Assembly: GCA_027405735.1 (NCBI GenBank)
Contig: JAPEHQ010000018.1
Coordinates: forward strand, 62,001-126,000
From: Mucor racemosus
Lineage: Eukaryota; Mucoromycota; Mucoromycetes; Mucorales; Mucoraceae
DNA: 64,000 nucleotides
Direction: 5' to 3'
The notes beneath the pieces are model-generated. The model worked only from the letters and a program-made list of their open reading frames with translations. It ran no database searches and was not told the DNA's origin. Positions 24,075 to 35,240 of this stretch are shown here, piece by piece; position 1 is the first letter of the stretch; the number at the start of each line of letters is the position of its first letter. Made by a program: the position numbers and the translations under genes.

Positions 24075-24740
24075 GCATTACTTATATTACTGTAAAACAT
24101 ATCATTTGATTTTTGAAAATTTCGCTTAAAATTGATTTAAATCAGCCTTATTTTTATCTTTAAGCAATTCTTTCAGCTCCAATAATAAATATATTTTTTA
24201 AAAAAAACTTGAAATACATAAAATGTCATCTGCATAATCAGCTCATAATTTTTTTTATTTACTATTTAGTGCAAGAAAGAGGTGCATATTAACTAATAAA
24301 AATTGTTGTTTGTTTATTTTAGAGAATTTCATGCGAAACCCAAAATCGCATTATTCCAATCGATATCACCAGAAAAAATGTGCGATAAAATAAATAATTT
24401 AGATAAATTGTATCAATTAAAAGATTTCAGTAAATATATATACACTTTATTAAGATGAAATAGTAGTATAAAAAATTGATGTTACATTCATTTTGGTGTA
24501 CCTTAAATCCTCTTTAAAATTTGTAAAATTAACTCTGTTTAGTGCCAAAATTAGTCAAAATACAGATCCTAACACATTTCACAGTGGTGCCTTAGAGATA
24601 GAGCAAGTAGTGTTTCATCTAAGCTATCAAAAAACTAGTCTTTTATAACATTGCTTACTGATACAGTAAATGTAGTAGTTTAAGGCAAAAAAAGCTGTCT
24701 GTATATATATATATTTATATATATGTCATATCATAATACA
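24075..24740. other. Unassigned AT-rich stretch with a possible orphan exon
   Basis: After a good AG acceptor near 24322, a plus-strand frame reads EFHAKPKIALFQSISPEK and stays open to about 24458. It has codon bias unlike its surroundings but matches nothing I know. No other exon of the same gene is visible. Confidence 0.3.
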
Positions 24741-24815
24741 TGCATTGAAAAAATTGCAAAACCTAGCCCGCAGGGCGACGCCATAATTTAGCGTAGGGAA
24801 ATCGAATGGCTGAGT
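24741..24815. repeat. GC-rich motif copy 1 (AGGGCGACGCC)
   Basis: TTGCAAAACCTAG is followed by CAGGGCGACGCC and TAATTTAGCGTAG. The same string of landmarks with small changes lies at 28421-28507. Both copies sit next to an R3 repeat. The high GC content in this AT-rich DNA marks the sequence as conserved, but its nature is unknown. Confidence 0.55.
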
Positions 24816-24855
24816 CTCTTAGACTATGATATATCTAAGCTTTAAAGAAAAAAAA

Positions 24856-25580
24856 TTCAACTTTTCTTATATTTAACTATGTGCTGTCTGAAAATTTAGT
24901 TTTTGTAGCGGACATTTTCGGGGCTCATTTTATCCTTACCAACACTCATGATTTTGGTCAAAAAACAGAAAAATCGGATTTTGACACCAAATTCAATGCT
25001 TAAATATACAATATTGTGAGAGAAAATTGTAGCCATAGCTAATACACATTTTATAAAAGCTTAATATTAAATGTTAAGTAACGAAATTTTGTACTTTTGT
25101 CCCAAAAACTGTTTTTTGGTTAAAGGATTTTCACGTAAGATTTTATAATAATTTTTTTTTTATGTTTTACTGAGCAAATAGAGCGCCTAATTCTGTATAT
25201 TTACGTATTTTTTGTTTTGGTAATTGGTAGTATAATTAACTCTAGATTTGCAAAATCAGAAAATAAAAATTAAAAAATGTCAAAATTGATGATCTGGACA
25301 AGAATAATTTTCGAAATTAATATTCCGCTTATAGGCCTTGTAAGTCTTAAAAATAAGAGATTTTATGATATCTGAGAACGTTTTCAAGAATTTACGATGT
25401 TGTACCCACTTGTATCAAGCTTAATACTACTGTAAATCATTATATATGTTAATATTGTGTGATAGTTTATTTGATAATAGCAATGTAGTTACTTTCTAAT
25501 TATTGCTCTAGAGGTAATTTACATTGTGTTTTAGCCTTAATTCTCCAATATTATAAACATAAACATGACCATCACTGGAA
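24856..25580. repeat. Dispersed repeat R3, copy 1
   Basis: About 0.7 kb that matches 27,660-28,378 closely. Landmarks: TTTTTGTAGCGGACATTTTC, CATTTTATCCTTACCAACA, GGATTTTCA, GATCTGGACAAGAATAAT, TTCCGCTTATA. Both copies run into the same dynein intermediate-chain debris on their right side. No coding function is recognised. Confidence 0.75.
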
Positions 25581-25760
25581 CCTATTGTCGCCTTTTTACC
25601 CTCTTTGTCCTAAGCCAGTTTATTCAATTGCTTTACCAGAACCAACGTAAGTGCTACTTACAAATGGTTCCTCGGTATTTGCTGCATTCAAATTCCATAA
25701 ATTAAATTGACTGGTTCCATCTACGGTAGTATCAAAGGTATCATCAGCCCGCCTTATAAT
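25540..25760 (-). pseudogene. Dynein intermediate chain WD40 fragment, second copy
   Basis: Minus-strand reading gives FDTTVDGTSQFNLWNLN, EEPFVSSTYVGSGKAI, a stop, then DKEGKKATIGSSDGHVYVY. The DG...LWNLN and GSSDGxVYVYD segments in this order match the WD-repeat domain of cytoplasmic dynein intermediate chain, and overlap the copy at 1-215. A stop and a frame break disable it. It lies at the right end of R3 copy 1. Confidence 0.65.
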
Positions 25761-25873
25761 AAATGTCAATTTAAAATCAGAAATATCCCATTGTCAATGT
25801 TGTAAGATATGGCAAGCTTGATTTTTAATAATACAGTAATTAAATAAAAAATAAGATGATATTAATAGCATAT

Positions 25874-26214
25874 TGTAATGATTCATATTACATGATGTTT
25901 CAACAATAATTGCATGAATTAGTTTCAGTTGTATAATTCATATAAATATGTAAATGTTGAATCAGATATTGAACATTAGTGAAAATATCTGTTTCTTTCC
26001 TTCATTAATAATTTTAATCAAATAAATTTATTATCACAACCATAACCAATTTATTACTTAATACTACTTGTCAAATATTAATCACACTTGATACATCATA
26101 GTAAGTTTTGACCAAAGTAATAGTCAACTACAATTAGTAACACCAACAACGTCCACCTCTAGTACTTCTTTCTTAATAAACTCAACCTATTACAAGACCA
26201 TAGTACTTATTACA
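25874..26214 (+). mobile_element. Solo LTR, family beta, copy 2
   Basis: 341 bases from TGTAATGATTCA to TACTTATTACA, flanked by the exact duplication CATAT (25869-25873 and 26215-26219). It is the reverse complement of 10392-10735. TATA-like ATATAAATATG and AATAAA occur in the order expected of an LTR. Confidence 0.87.
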
Positions 26215-27659
26215 CATATGGTGAGTATTTGACATCTAAGTAATTTTCATATAGTATGCTTTTAATCCCTTTTAAAAACCCTGAGGCAAACACAATATCT
26301 TGGTCCTGTAATTTCTATCCATCAAAATGTTGTAATTTCCACTACACAATGAATGCACCTTTTACCAATCTTGGCCACGATGTACACACTACGGCCGACC
26401 TGTGTGGCACAAGATAATTTTGTTGTGCCCAGGTGGGCTGCACCCTATAGTTTGAACTGTTGCTGTGCCCACTTAATATGGTTAAAAAGATAACAATATG
26501 CACATGGGCACAACAAAATAAACTGCGCACAAGCACAGCGCTAAGCCTATATGTGGAGAATTATAGATTTTGTTCATGTGCATGACATTAAGTAATCCCA
26601 TGTGTGCATAATAATAGTAGAATTTCCCATAAGTATACCATTATTCCTGTTTGTGCGTAATAATAAAATCTGATCATGAGCATAATGAGCTGATAGTATG
26701 GGCATAAATTGGTTTGTACATGGGCATTGTGCCGTTCTCAAATTTCCATTGCATTTTCTACTGGATTGGGTTTTTAAATTACATTTGATTTTATTAATGT
26801 AGATTATAGGCGATACAATTCAATACGCTGCTGATGTAGAGCAATACATGCAAGAACCAATATATTTACAATTAACATCATTTATAAATATATTTATAGC
26901 TATAATGTTTACAGCAACAATGGTTTTTGCTGGATCATAAACTTAAATACCACTTACTGCTTACATTTATATGCAAGCCAAATCTAAGATTATATATGTT
27001 ACTTTATCGCTTATCCCTCATAATTCATAAATTTTAAACAAATTACCCTTCTTTAAACTTACTATTTTAGTTTACGATTGTCAGCTGTAAAAAGATTTGT
27101 TTTCAAGTATACAGTAGCTACGATCAAAACTATGGTTATTAGACAAAACATTAGATTATTCCTTTTTTGTATTTCTATATCATTTGAAATTTTATTACTT
27201 TTCTGGAACATTTCGTTGGTTTGTAGTCAGTTCTAGTACTTTATTATTGAGTAGATATAAATATCGTTATCTTCGATTTGATCTGGTAATCAAGAAATAC
27301 GTTCAACAATGCAGTAGTAAATAATGATATATGATCTTAAAATGCGTTTAAATGAAAATATCAGTCTTTAATATAGACTGCTATTTATATTAAAAACATT
27401 AGTTTCTTATGTTGTTAGAATGATGCGTATTCAGATAAAACAAAAGAATACCAGCTTGATAGACTGATATACTTTATCAAACGGTGAATAATATCCTTGG
27501 AATATCAAAACAAAAAGAGAGAAACAACACACATAGAAAAGGATTTTCAAGGCTTTACATTATTTAGCACAATTAAAACCCTGCTAAATTGCACATTTCA
27601 GCCAATGTAAAAGCAGCATTACAGCGTATTAACCATAAACTGAATAAAAAAGCGTTTTT
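26215..27659. other. Unassigned stretch between LTR beta and R3 copy 2
   Basis: 26395-26735 holds a cluster of GTGCCCA and TGGGCA motifs in both orientations. 26805-26939 holds a plus-strand frame after an AG acceptor (IIGDTIQYAADVEQYMQE, then a hydrophobic helix and a stop) that looks like the last exon of a membrane protein, but I do not recognise it. The rest shows nothing. Confidence 0.35.
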
Positions 27660-28378
27660 ATTTTACTTTTCTTATATTTAACCACGTATGGTCTGAAAAT
27701 TCAGTTTTTGTAGCGGACATTTTCGGGACTCATTTTATCCTTACCAACACTCATGATTTTGATGAAAAAACAGAAAAATCAAATTTTGATACCAAAATCA
27801 ACGTTTAAATATACTACATTGTGAGAGAAAATTGTAGCCATGACTAATACACATTTTATAAAAACTTAATATTAGATGTTAAGTAGTGAAACTTAGCATT
27901 TTTGGCCCAAAAACGGTTTTTTGATTAAAGGATTTTCATGTAATATTTTGCAATGAAACAAATTGTTATTTTTTATTGAGCAAATAGAGCGCTAAATTCT
28001 GTACATGTGTATATTTTTGCTTTTATAATTGGTAGTATAATTAACTCTAGATTTGCAAAATCAGAAAAAAAAATTTAAAAAATGTCAAAATCGATGATCT
28101 GGACAAGAATAATTTTTGAAATTAATATTCCGCTTATAAGCTTTGTAAGTCTTAAAAATAAGAGATTTATAATATTTGAGAGCTTTTCCAAGAATCTACG
28201 ATGCTGTACCCACTCAATTCAAGCTTATTACTGTAAATCTTTACATTCTTTAATATTATGCAATAGTTTATTTGATGACAACGAATATTTACTTTCTAAT
28301 TATCGCGCTAGGGTTGTTTTACATTAATTTTTCGTCTTTCCTCTCCAATATCATAATCATAAACATGACCATCACTGG
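27660..28378. repeat. Dispersed repeat R3, copy 2
   Basis: Near-copy of 24,856-25,580. Its last ~40 bases are the first part of the dynein intermediate-chain debris (minus-strand SSDGHVYDYD-like at 28,340-28,378), after which the similarity stops at CACTGGAGACAATG. The shared junction shows that R3 and the gene fragment were duplicated as one unit. Confidence 0.75.
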
Positions 28379-28420
28379 AGACAATGATAAAGTGTAACAA
28401 GGTAAATCTGCCAATTATAT

Positions 28421-28507
28421 GATACATTCATTAAAAAGATTGCAAAAGCGAGCTCCCCCTCCCCCAGGGCGACGCCGTAATTGAGTGTAGCGTGATCGAA
28501 CGGCTAG
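28421..28507. repeat. GC-rich motif copy 2 (AGGGCGACGCC)
   Basis: ATTGCAAAAGCGAG, then a C-rich run, CAGGGCGACGCC, and TAATTGAGTGTAGCG; same order as 24741-24815. Here it is on the right of the R3 copy and not the left. Confidence 0.55.
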
Positions 28508-30447
28508 TGAAACATATTGATAAGGAAACCCAGGCTTTCCAACTCTTCGTGCTTTAAATAGTATCAACAGCAGTATTTGGAGACCTCGAGTTGTAAGATG
28601 CAAGATGAGCACATTGGCAGCTCCTGACTGACTCCAATCATTTGATATAATGACCTGGAAGTAACTTTAAAAGAGATGATGCTCTTTTTTAAAATTATTT
28701 ATATATTGTATTCAAATCCAAATTATTTATGTTAACCTTTCTTTATTGTTATATCGATCAATAAAGTTGTATTTGACTAAAGGGCCCTTCAGAAACGGCA
28801 TCTTTCAAGACGATCGTTGACCCTTGGTGCTTTTGTTTAATTTAGGTACTACATGTATTCAACTCGGAAATAAAAGATAAGTCGTGTACATAGGAGATAC
28901 TTCTGTCCTATTTAATAACCAGGTGTATTGCTTATTTTGTTCCTTTTAGTTTGTTGATCAGATAAAAAATCCTGCAAAAACAAGTTCTTCCATACTCTAC
29001 AGTACAATGTGAGCGTTAGTCCTTGGTACTTTTTTTCTTTTTTATTTGTTTTTTTTTAGAAACTTTGAATTTAAAGCAACTGTATTTAAAAAACCATCGT
29101 ACCTCCGTTAGACGAACTCAAAAATTACGCTTATGCTATAAAAACGAAGCTGGTTTAGATTAATTTTGATTCTTTTTTTGTATATGAATGGCCAAATTTT
29201 GAGGTTCTGTTAAATATCAAGCTTCTAATAATGAAACGTGAACACTATATACAGCCTAAGGACACCATATAAAGCATAACTCAATGTTCATCTGTAGCAA
29301 AAATTTTAACTCTGGTAAACATAATACATCAATTCTATACCAAAATTGAGTGTAGTAATCCCATCCAAGTTCGTAGAATTGCTTGAACCCTTAAACTATT
29401 TAGTGGTTCATGTTTGATTGATGTGTTTTAACAGCTTAAATGATACTCTAAAGCGATTTTTACAGAGAAAATATATATAGGCTATTTTAGTATTTTCTAA
29501 GCTTATACATAAATGCCAGTTTTTCATATGCTGTCATTCTTTGACACAAACATAGAGCATTAGATGTAAATGCATCAAGCAATTTCTTACTAAGCACTAC
29601 AGTTCTAAATTAAATGGAAATGATATACTTTCATGAAATTGCCTCTTCCGATTGGATTGCTCATGTTTATGCGTATTCTTTTTATCATGCAACGAAAATT
29701 CAAAGGCTGAGCAAAGCTAAACGGCCATTTCAAGTTGTATATGGATAGAAAGTGCAGTACAATATTAAGTCTAAAACTATTTTCTTGTTTGAATGTATTC
29801 GTGGTACTATGTTTAAACATACTAAACAGACAAAAAGGGATTTTGTATATATACATGGTTAGTGTAAGCAGCAGTAAATGTAAAATAAGCTGATGCTACT
29901 GGATTTTTTTTTTATAATAACCAGCTTGTAAAAACCGGACACACCATTTATAATCAAATTAAGAATTGACTAACCACGTTTTCTAGTTACATTTACACTT
30001 GAGTAACTATTAATTAAATCGAGACAAATGAAAAAAATAGGGTTGTAATGGTTTATTTTTCTACATCCCATTGGGTATACATATGTATAAAGACATTAGT
30101 GTCCACCTTAATGAATTTATATGGTAAATTTATATAAAAAATAATTCACCAAATAAATAAACAAACAAGTTTATTATAGAATATATAATTTATACAACAA
30201 ATGTACCAGCACCAATACAATATAAACCAGTGGTGACACTGTGACACATTCAGTTGCATTAAAAGTCAAGGACGACGTTACATTATAAAGAAAAAAGGGG
30301 GTGAATTGCAGCTTCAGTAGGAAGAAATGAGGGGATCAACCCCATCTCTGGGTAATATTAACCTGCAAATTATAGTTTCTTCCCCCACACTTTCCCTTTC
30401 TCCCCTTCTTCTTTCATCTTCTTTCTACTTTTATATATATATAAATA

Positions 30448-30490
<43 letters not shown>

Positions 30491-30493
30491 AAT
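28508..30493. other. Intergenic region, no gene seen
   Basis: About 2 kb without recognisable coding sequence. A (CTAT)n microsatellite at about 30450-30490 ends just before the start codon at 30494 and lies in the leader of the next gene, with pyrimidine-rich stretches (TTCCCCC, CTTTCTCC) typical of fungal promoters before it. Confidence 0.5.
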
Positions 30494-31811
30494 ATGTCTA
30501 AAGTTTCTATTAAAAACGACATGTGGCCCTCTTTCCAGCCTATTGATCAGCCACAAAACTCACAAAAGAGAAAGAGAACCTCTGCTACTACTCTCAAAGA
30601 TACTGATAATGAAAATCCTGTTTCCAACAAAAGGTCTAGAGGTAAAGGTTTATATTAAAGAACAATAACAAAATGTTATATTGATACATCCACGCATAGG
30701 CAAGAGAAATGCTACCACTGTTACTTCTGCCGCTGCTGTTGCCCCATCATCTGTTACAATTGTAAGTAATGATAAGAATGTATGATACATGTTGTGTTCC
30801 TGCTTTGTTTTTTTGTTTACAAACAATACTTACAAACAAAATTTAGGCCAAGTCTGTTGTATGGATTGGCGCCATTTTGATGCAAGAAGAGGAGGAGAAA
30901 GAGAAAAGTGTTGAAAATGAGGAGATCCCTTCCATTTCTGCCGCATTTAGTATATTTTATGGTTTGAATGATAGTCGTAATATCACTGAAAAAATCAGTA
31001 TCAAGCAAAACCAAAATATTGACCATGTTTATATTATGGTAAGATTGCGTACTTTTATAATACCTGCTTCTATTCGATCTAACAATGTTTATTCTTTTAG
31101 GGAGTTATTCGTGCACTGGAGAAATGCGAAGACGATTCAAGCCCATTGTCTATTCACACAGGCAGTAAAATGCTTCAATCTGGTGGGTGGTTCTACAATT
31201 TTAGATGTATCACAAGTATATTTAACCATTTATATGTAGTCTTGGATCAAGGCAAGCAAGATAAGGAGAATATTTGTGATCAAATCAAAGAAAAGATTGC
31301 AAAGAGAAAGGGAACTACATCTATTGTAAGTTTCTATTTTATTGAGCCAAGTAAAAATCTAACGTATTTATCACAGCGTTCTGCTACCAACAAAGAAGAC
31401 GAATTTCAAACAGCCTATAAACTTGCCTCTGAGAAATTATTTGAAGTAGAGTAAGTGTGCATTTTGAACTATTCTTGCCATGCGTCTTTAATTAATAACA
31501 TTGAAACTAGTACAATGGAAATTGATGTTACTGGAAAGAGTTTAGTTGATTCATTGGAAGTAGCAGAAAATAAAGAAGACATCTCAGTAACTATCACAAC
31601 TACCTCCACAGATGAGGTCAAGTTAAATAACGGTAATAAAGAGACAGTTGTTACTACAACCACTGTCGTTAAGGAAGAGTCTATTGCTACTATTTTAACC
31701 GATCAAGATAAACAAGCGCTCGTTCCTCCTCCTCCTCCTTCCTGGGCAGCTACTTTAAACCTTCGTAATCTTTTGGATATCTTGAAGGCACCATTTACTC
31801 GCAACAAGTAA
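30494..31811 (+). CDS. RNase H-fold protein lacking the catalytic acids (putative pseudoenzyme)
   Basis: Seven exons (30494-30641, 30700-30761, 30847-31038, 31101-31182, 31240-31325, 31377-31450, 31511-31811) close in frame to 314 residues. The N-terminus is basic (QKRKRTS, NKRSRGKRN), a likely nuclear signal. Residues ~72-165 follow the order of an RNase H1 domain: SVVWIGAIL, AAFSIFYGLNDSRNITEK, GVIRALEKCEDDSSPLSIHTGSKML. In active enzymes these carry TDG, an AE pair and TDS; here they read WIG, HV and TGS, so three acidic metal ligands seem lost. The tail is Thr- and Val-rich, then a PPPPPSW motif and a basic end. All introns are GT-AG and 50-85 bases long. The fold assignment is by pattern only. 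The protein may bind RNA:DNA hybrids or be a structural remnant. Confidence 0.6.
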
Positions 31812-32564
31812 AAACAAATATATAAATCTATACATTATTATATAATATATTCCCTCTCCCACACACACACACACACACACACATTTTCCTCTTACGTACT
31901 ATTCCTTACTTTTTTCTTCTTAATCTATTCTCTTTACACCCATTTAGTATACTATTATTATCATTATAATTTCAAATAAATAAATCAAAAAAAAAAATAT
32001 ACACAAAAGTTCGATTATTATTCTCCTACTTGGTCCATGAATTTCCCCAAATCTTAAAGTTTCAGGGGATTTGGCTCAATATAGTTTTGAAAGAAGGAGA
32101 ATAAAATACCAGGGACAATATTATACTTGTTCTATAGGTTTCTATTGTTTGGATTGCAGATCAATTACTAAATGAACTTTTAGAGCTCGCTAGAGTTCCA
32201 TCACTTTTTCCTTTTTGGATATATTATCATTGGAATTACGTCCTTTCTTTTGAAGGATTTTTTTAGCCTTTCAACTACATTCACTTTCACTTTAAAATAA
32301 TAGTTTTATGATCTCGAGTATATGAAATATGTCTAGATATTTTTTATTTTATCAAATATGTTTCGGATTCATGCAAAAATGTCATTTTTACGTTTGGTTT
32401 CAGAGGAAACACTTCTAATCAAGCTCTTCAAACGGTGACTAGTTTTAAACAAGATTTGGGACCCAATAAAAATTTGCATTATCCTGCTAACTGTCAAAAT
32501 CCTTGTTATAAAAAAGCTGTTTGTCAGATAGAAAAACCCTTGCTTTCACTTTATTATAAATAAA
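31812..32564. other. Intergenic region between two plus-strand genes
   Basis: Begins with an (AC)n run at about 31860-31881 in the presumed 3' region of the upstream gene and ends with the presumed promoter of the TTLL12-type gene. No other feature is seen. Confidence 0.5.
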
Positions 32565-35051
32565 ATGGCATCTGCTTTCGATTCATTCAAAGTTGTACAT
32601 CAGTATCAACTTGCTGCAATCCCCGAGGAATTATGGCAACCTCTATTCATGAAACTTGCGGACGATTATCTCGATGCTGGTAATGTGTATTGGAAAACTT
32701 AAATATGCTAAAAGAGAAAAACTCATATTCCTCGGTTGAAAATGTAGGAAACTTTGCTGAGCTTCATCATGGTGATCCTATGGAGGGCTACTCTCTTCAT
32801 GTCAAAGCTGATCAATCTTTAAAAAAGCACAGGTATATTGCATATTTTGAAAAAACAAGCGCGTATATGAAACATTGACATGGTTTATATAATAGCGATA
32901 TCTTTTTGGTCGACCATGCTTGGACTACTTCACCCGAGACAGCCAAAGAAGAGCTTCGTCTCAATCTTTCCTTGATGGATCGTCTCGAAAATTTAATGGA
33001 TATTGAGCAAATTGATGCCCCTGAAAACTCTGATGATGAGGATGATGAGGATGAAAAGCCTAGCGAAGAATCGATTAAATTAGTTGCATCTCAAGCTAAT
33101 GTCACTGAAAGAGAGGCTGAAAAGGCATTGATGGCCGAGAATAACGAAGTTGTAAATGCAATTATGGTAAGGGAAACATTTCGCAATGCATTGGAAGGGT
33201 TTGACATCTAATTACATTTAATAGCGCTTGACAATTGACCCTGAACAAAAAGCTGAATCTGATAGATTAGATGATCTCATGATGAATCAAATTCTTGCTA
33301 GTGGTAAACCTCAAGAAAAGGAAAACAATGAAAAGCAAGAAAGAATTGAAAGAAGAGAACAAAGAGAGAAAGATTGGATCAACCAACGTGTCAACAACAT
33401 TTATCAAAAGATGTGGTCTTTTATTCAAACTTACACCTATTCTATTCTCCAACAAGATGGTCAACCTGCTTCTCAAACCGCTTGGTACATTAGTGATGAG
33501 GTTGGATCTTCTATCTGTCACTCCTCTGATCCCAATGTTGTATGCTTGCCCTTTATCTTTTCTCGCGGATCTAGCGGTATGATCCCTTATAGTGTATTTT
33601 TCCCTGTCAAGGATATTGAAGCTGGTGAGATTATTACATGCGATTTATTGCCCAAGAACGTTGAGCGTGAGTCTGACAAGCTGGCTTATTTGTTTGCTTT
33701 CCAAGATCGAGTTCTTCTCACTGCTGAACTTCAAGCAAAGCGTGATGAGCTTATCAACAGTTTCAAGACTGAAAGTGAAAAGAGAAAGAATCAAAAGTTT
33801 ACTCCTTCATCAGAGACACAAATTTTATCATCTGAACAAGCTGTGGAAGCTGTGAGAAAGGAAGCAGAAAGTAAAACAAAGGCAGAATCTGTTGTTGTTT
33901 GCACTGATACCACATTTGTTCAACAATTCTTGAAACTGGATAACGTGAAATTCACTGATGATCCCGCAAAAGCTGATATTCTTTGGACTAGTCAAGATTT
34001 CCAAGGCTGGGATTCTCTTGAACCTCATCAAATTGTTAATCAATTCCCTAATGAAAAATGTGTTACATACAAGCATAATATGGCCGAATTAATACAGTAA
34101 GTGCAAAGATGATGCTCCTTGAAAATTGGAATACTAAATGTGTGTAAATAGAAACACTTTTGGTGCTCCAGCTTGGTTTATGCCCACCTACAACGTCATG
34201 ACTCAATTATCTGAAGTTGTTGGTGATTATTTAAATGTAAGTTGATCAGTAGATATACATAATCAAAGCAACTAATCCTCATACTGATTTAGACTGAAGA
34301 AAATGAAGAAACTAATCTTTGGATCCTTAAACCTTGGAACATGGCTCGTGGTTTAGGTCTTGATATCACCAACAATTTATCTGAAATTGTTCGTCAACAT
34401 GACAATCCTGTTCCCAAAATTGCTCAGCGTTATTTGGTATCACCCTGTCTTTACAATGGCAAGAAGTTTGATCTTCGTTACATTGTTCTTGTTCGTCGTA
34501 CTGAACCCAACTTGATTGCATTTGCTTACAACATGTTCTGGACTCGTTTAGCCAACAAAAAATATGATTTAGATAATTTAGACGATTACGAATGTCAATT
34601 TACTGTTATGAATTATTCTAAATATGAAATGACTCAATTGGATTACAAGAGTTTTATTCATAATATGGAAAAGCAACATGATATCAAGTGGGATAATGTT
34701 CAAAAGGATATTAATGCTGCCATGAAAAATGTTTTGGCTGCTGCTGCTTGCACTCCTCAACCATTAGGTTTAGCTGGAAGAGATACCTCTAAATTCGATG
34801 CTTTCAGTGTTTACGGCTTTGATATCATGTTGACCGATGATTTCAAGCCTGTTGTTATTGAGACCAATTTCTCTCCTGATTGTACTAGAGCTTGTCAGGT
34901 AAAAATTTTATCAACCAAAAGAATTAATTTGAAAAACTAATCTTTGAAATTTGTATAGTATGATCCTGAATTTGTCAACAATATCTTTTCACTTGTTGAT
35001 GGTAGATTTGGTACAACTGAAAAGGGTTTGAAGGCATTTACCCCGTTGTAA
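32565..35051 (+). CDS. Tubulin-tyrosine-ligase-like protein, TTLL12 type, with UBA-like insert
   Basis: Seven exons (32565-32679, 32748-32832, 32896-33166, 33225-34096, 34152-34236, 34293-34898, 34959-35051) give 708 residues. The first ~115 residues match the TTLL12 N-terminus (IPEELWQPLFMKL, LVDHAWTT, acidic linker). Residues ~118-160 read like the UBA domain of NAC alpha/HYPK: IKLVASQANVTEREAEKAL, NNEVVNAIM. A SET-like region follows (NVVCLPFIFSRG, FFPVKDIEAGEIITCDLLP). The C-terminal ATP-grasp TTL domain shows LKPWNMARG, KKFDLRYIVLVRRTEP, FTVMNYSKYEM, VVIETNFSPDC. Animal TTLL12 (644 residues) has the SET-like plus TTL order and weak or no ligase activity; fungal function is unsettled. Introns are GT-AG. 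The gene converges on the next one, 190 bases apart. Confidence 0.88.
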
Positions 35052-35240
35052 ATAGTAAAATAATAGAAAAAGTTTTTTCCTCATGTTAGTTTAAAGGAGA
35101 CGAATAAATGTATTTGATGTGTATGCCTTTATTATTGATATATATATATATATTTGTTCATTTGCTTTACTTTGATTTGAGATGGAGTAGGGTTTTAGGG
35201 AGGAAAAGAGTGAGCGAGGGGAGGGAGGGAATATACTACT

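Noticed and set aside
30327..30668. Plus-strand ORF of 113 codons beginning MRGSTPSLG
   Set aside because: It runs through the pyrimidine-rich leader and the (CTAT)n repeat in a different frame from the real gene start at 30494.
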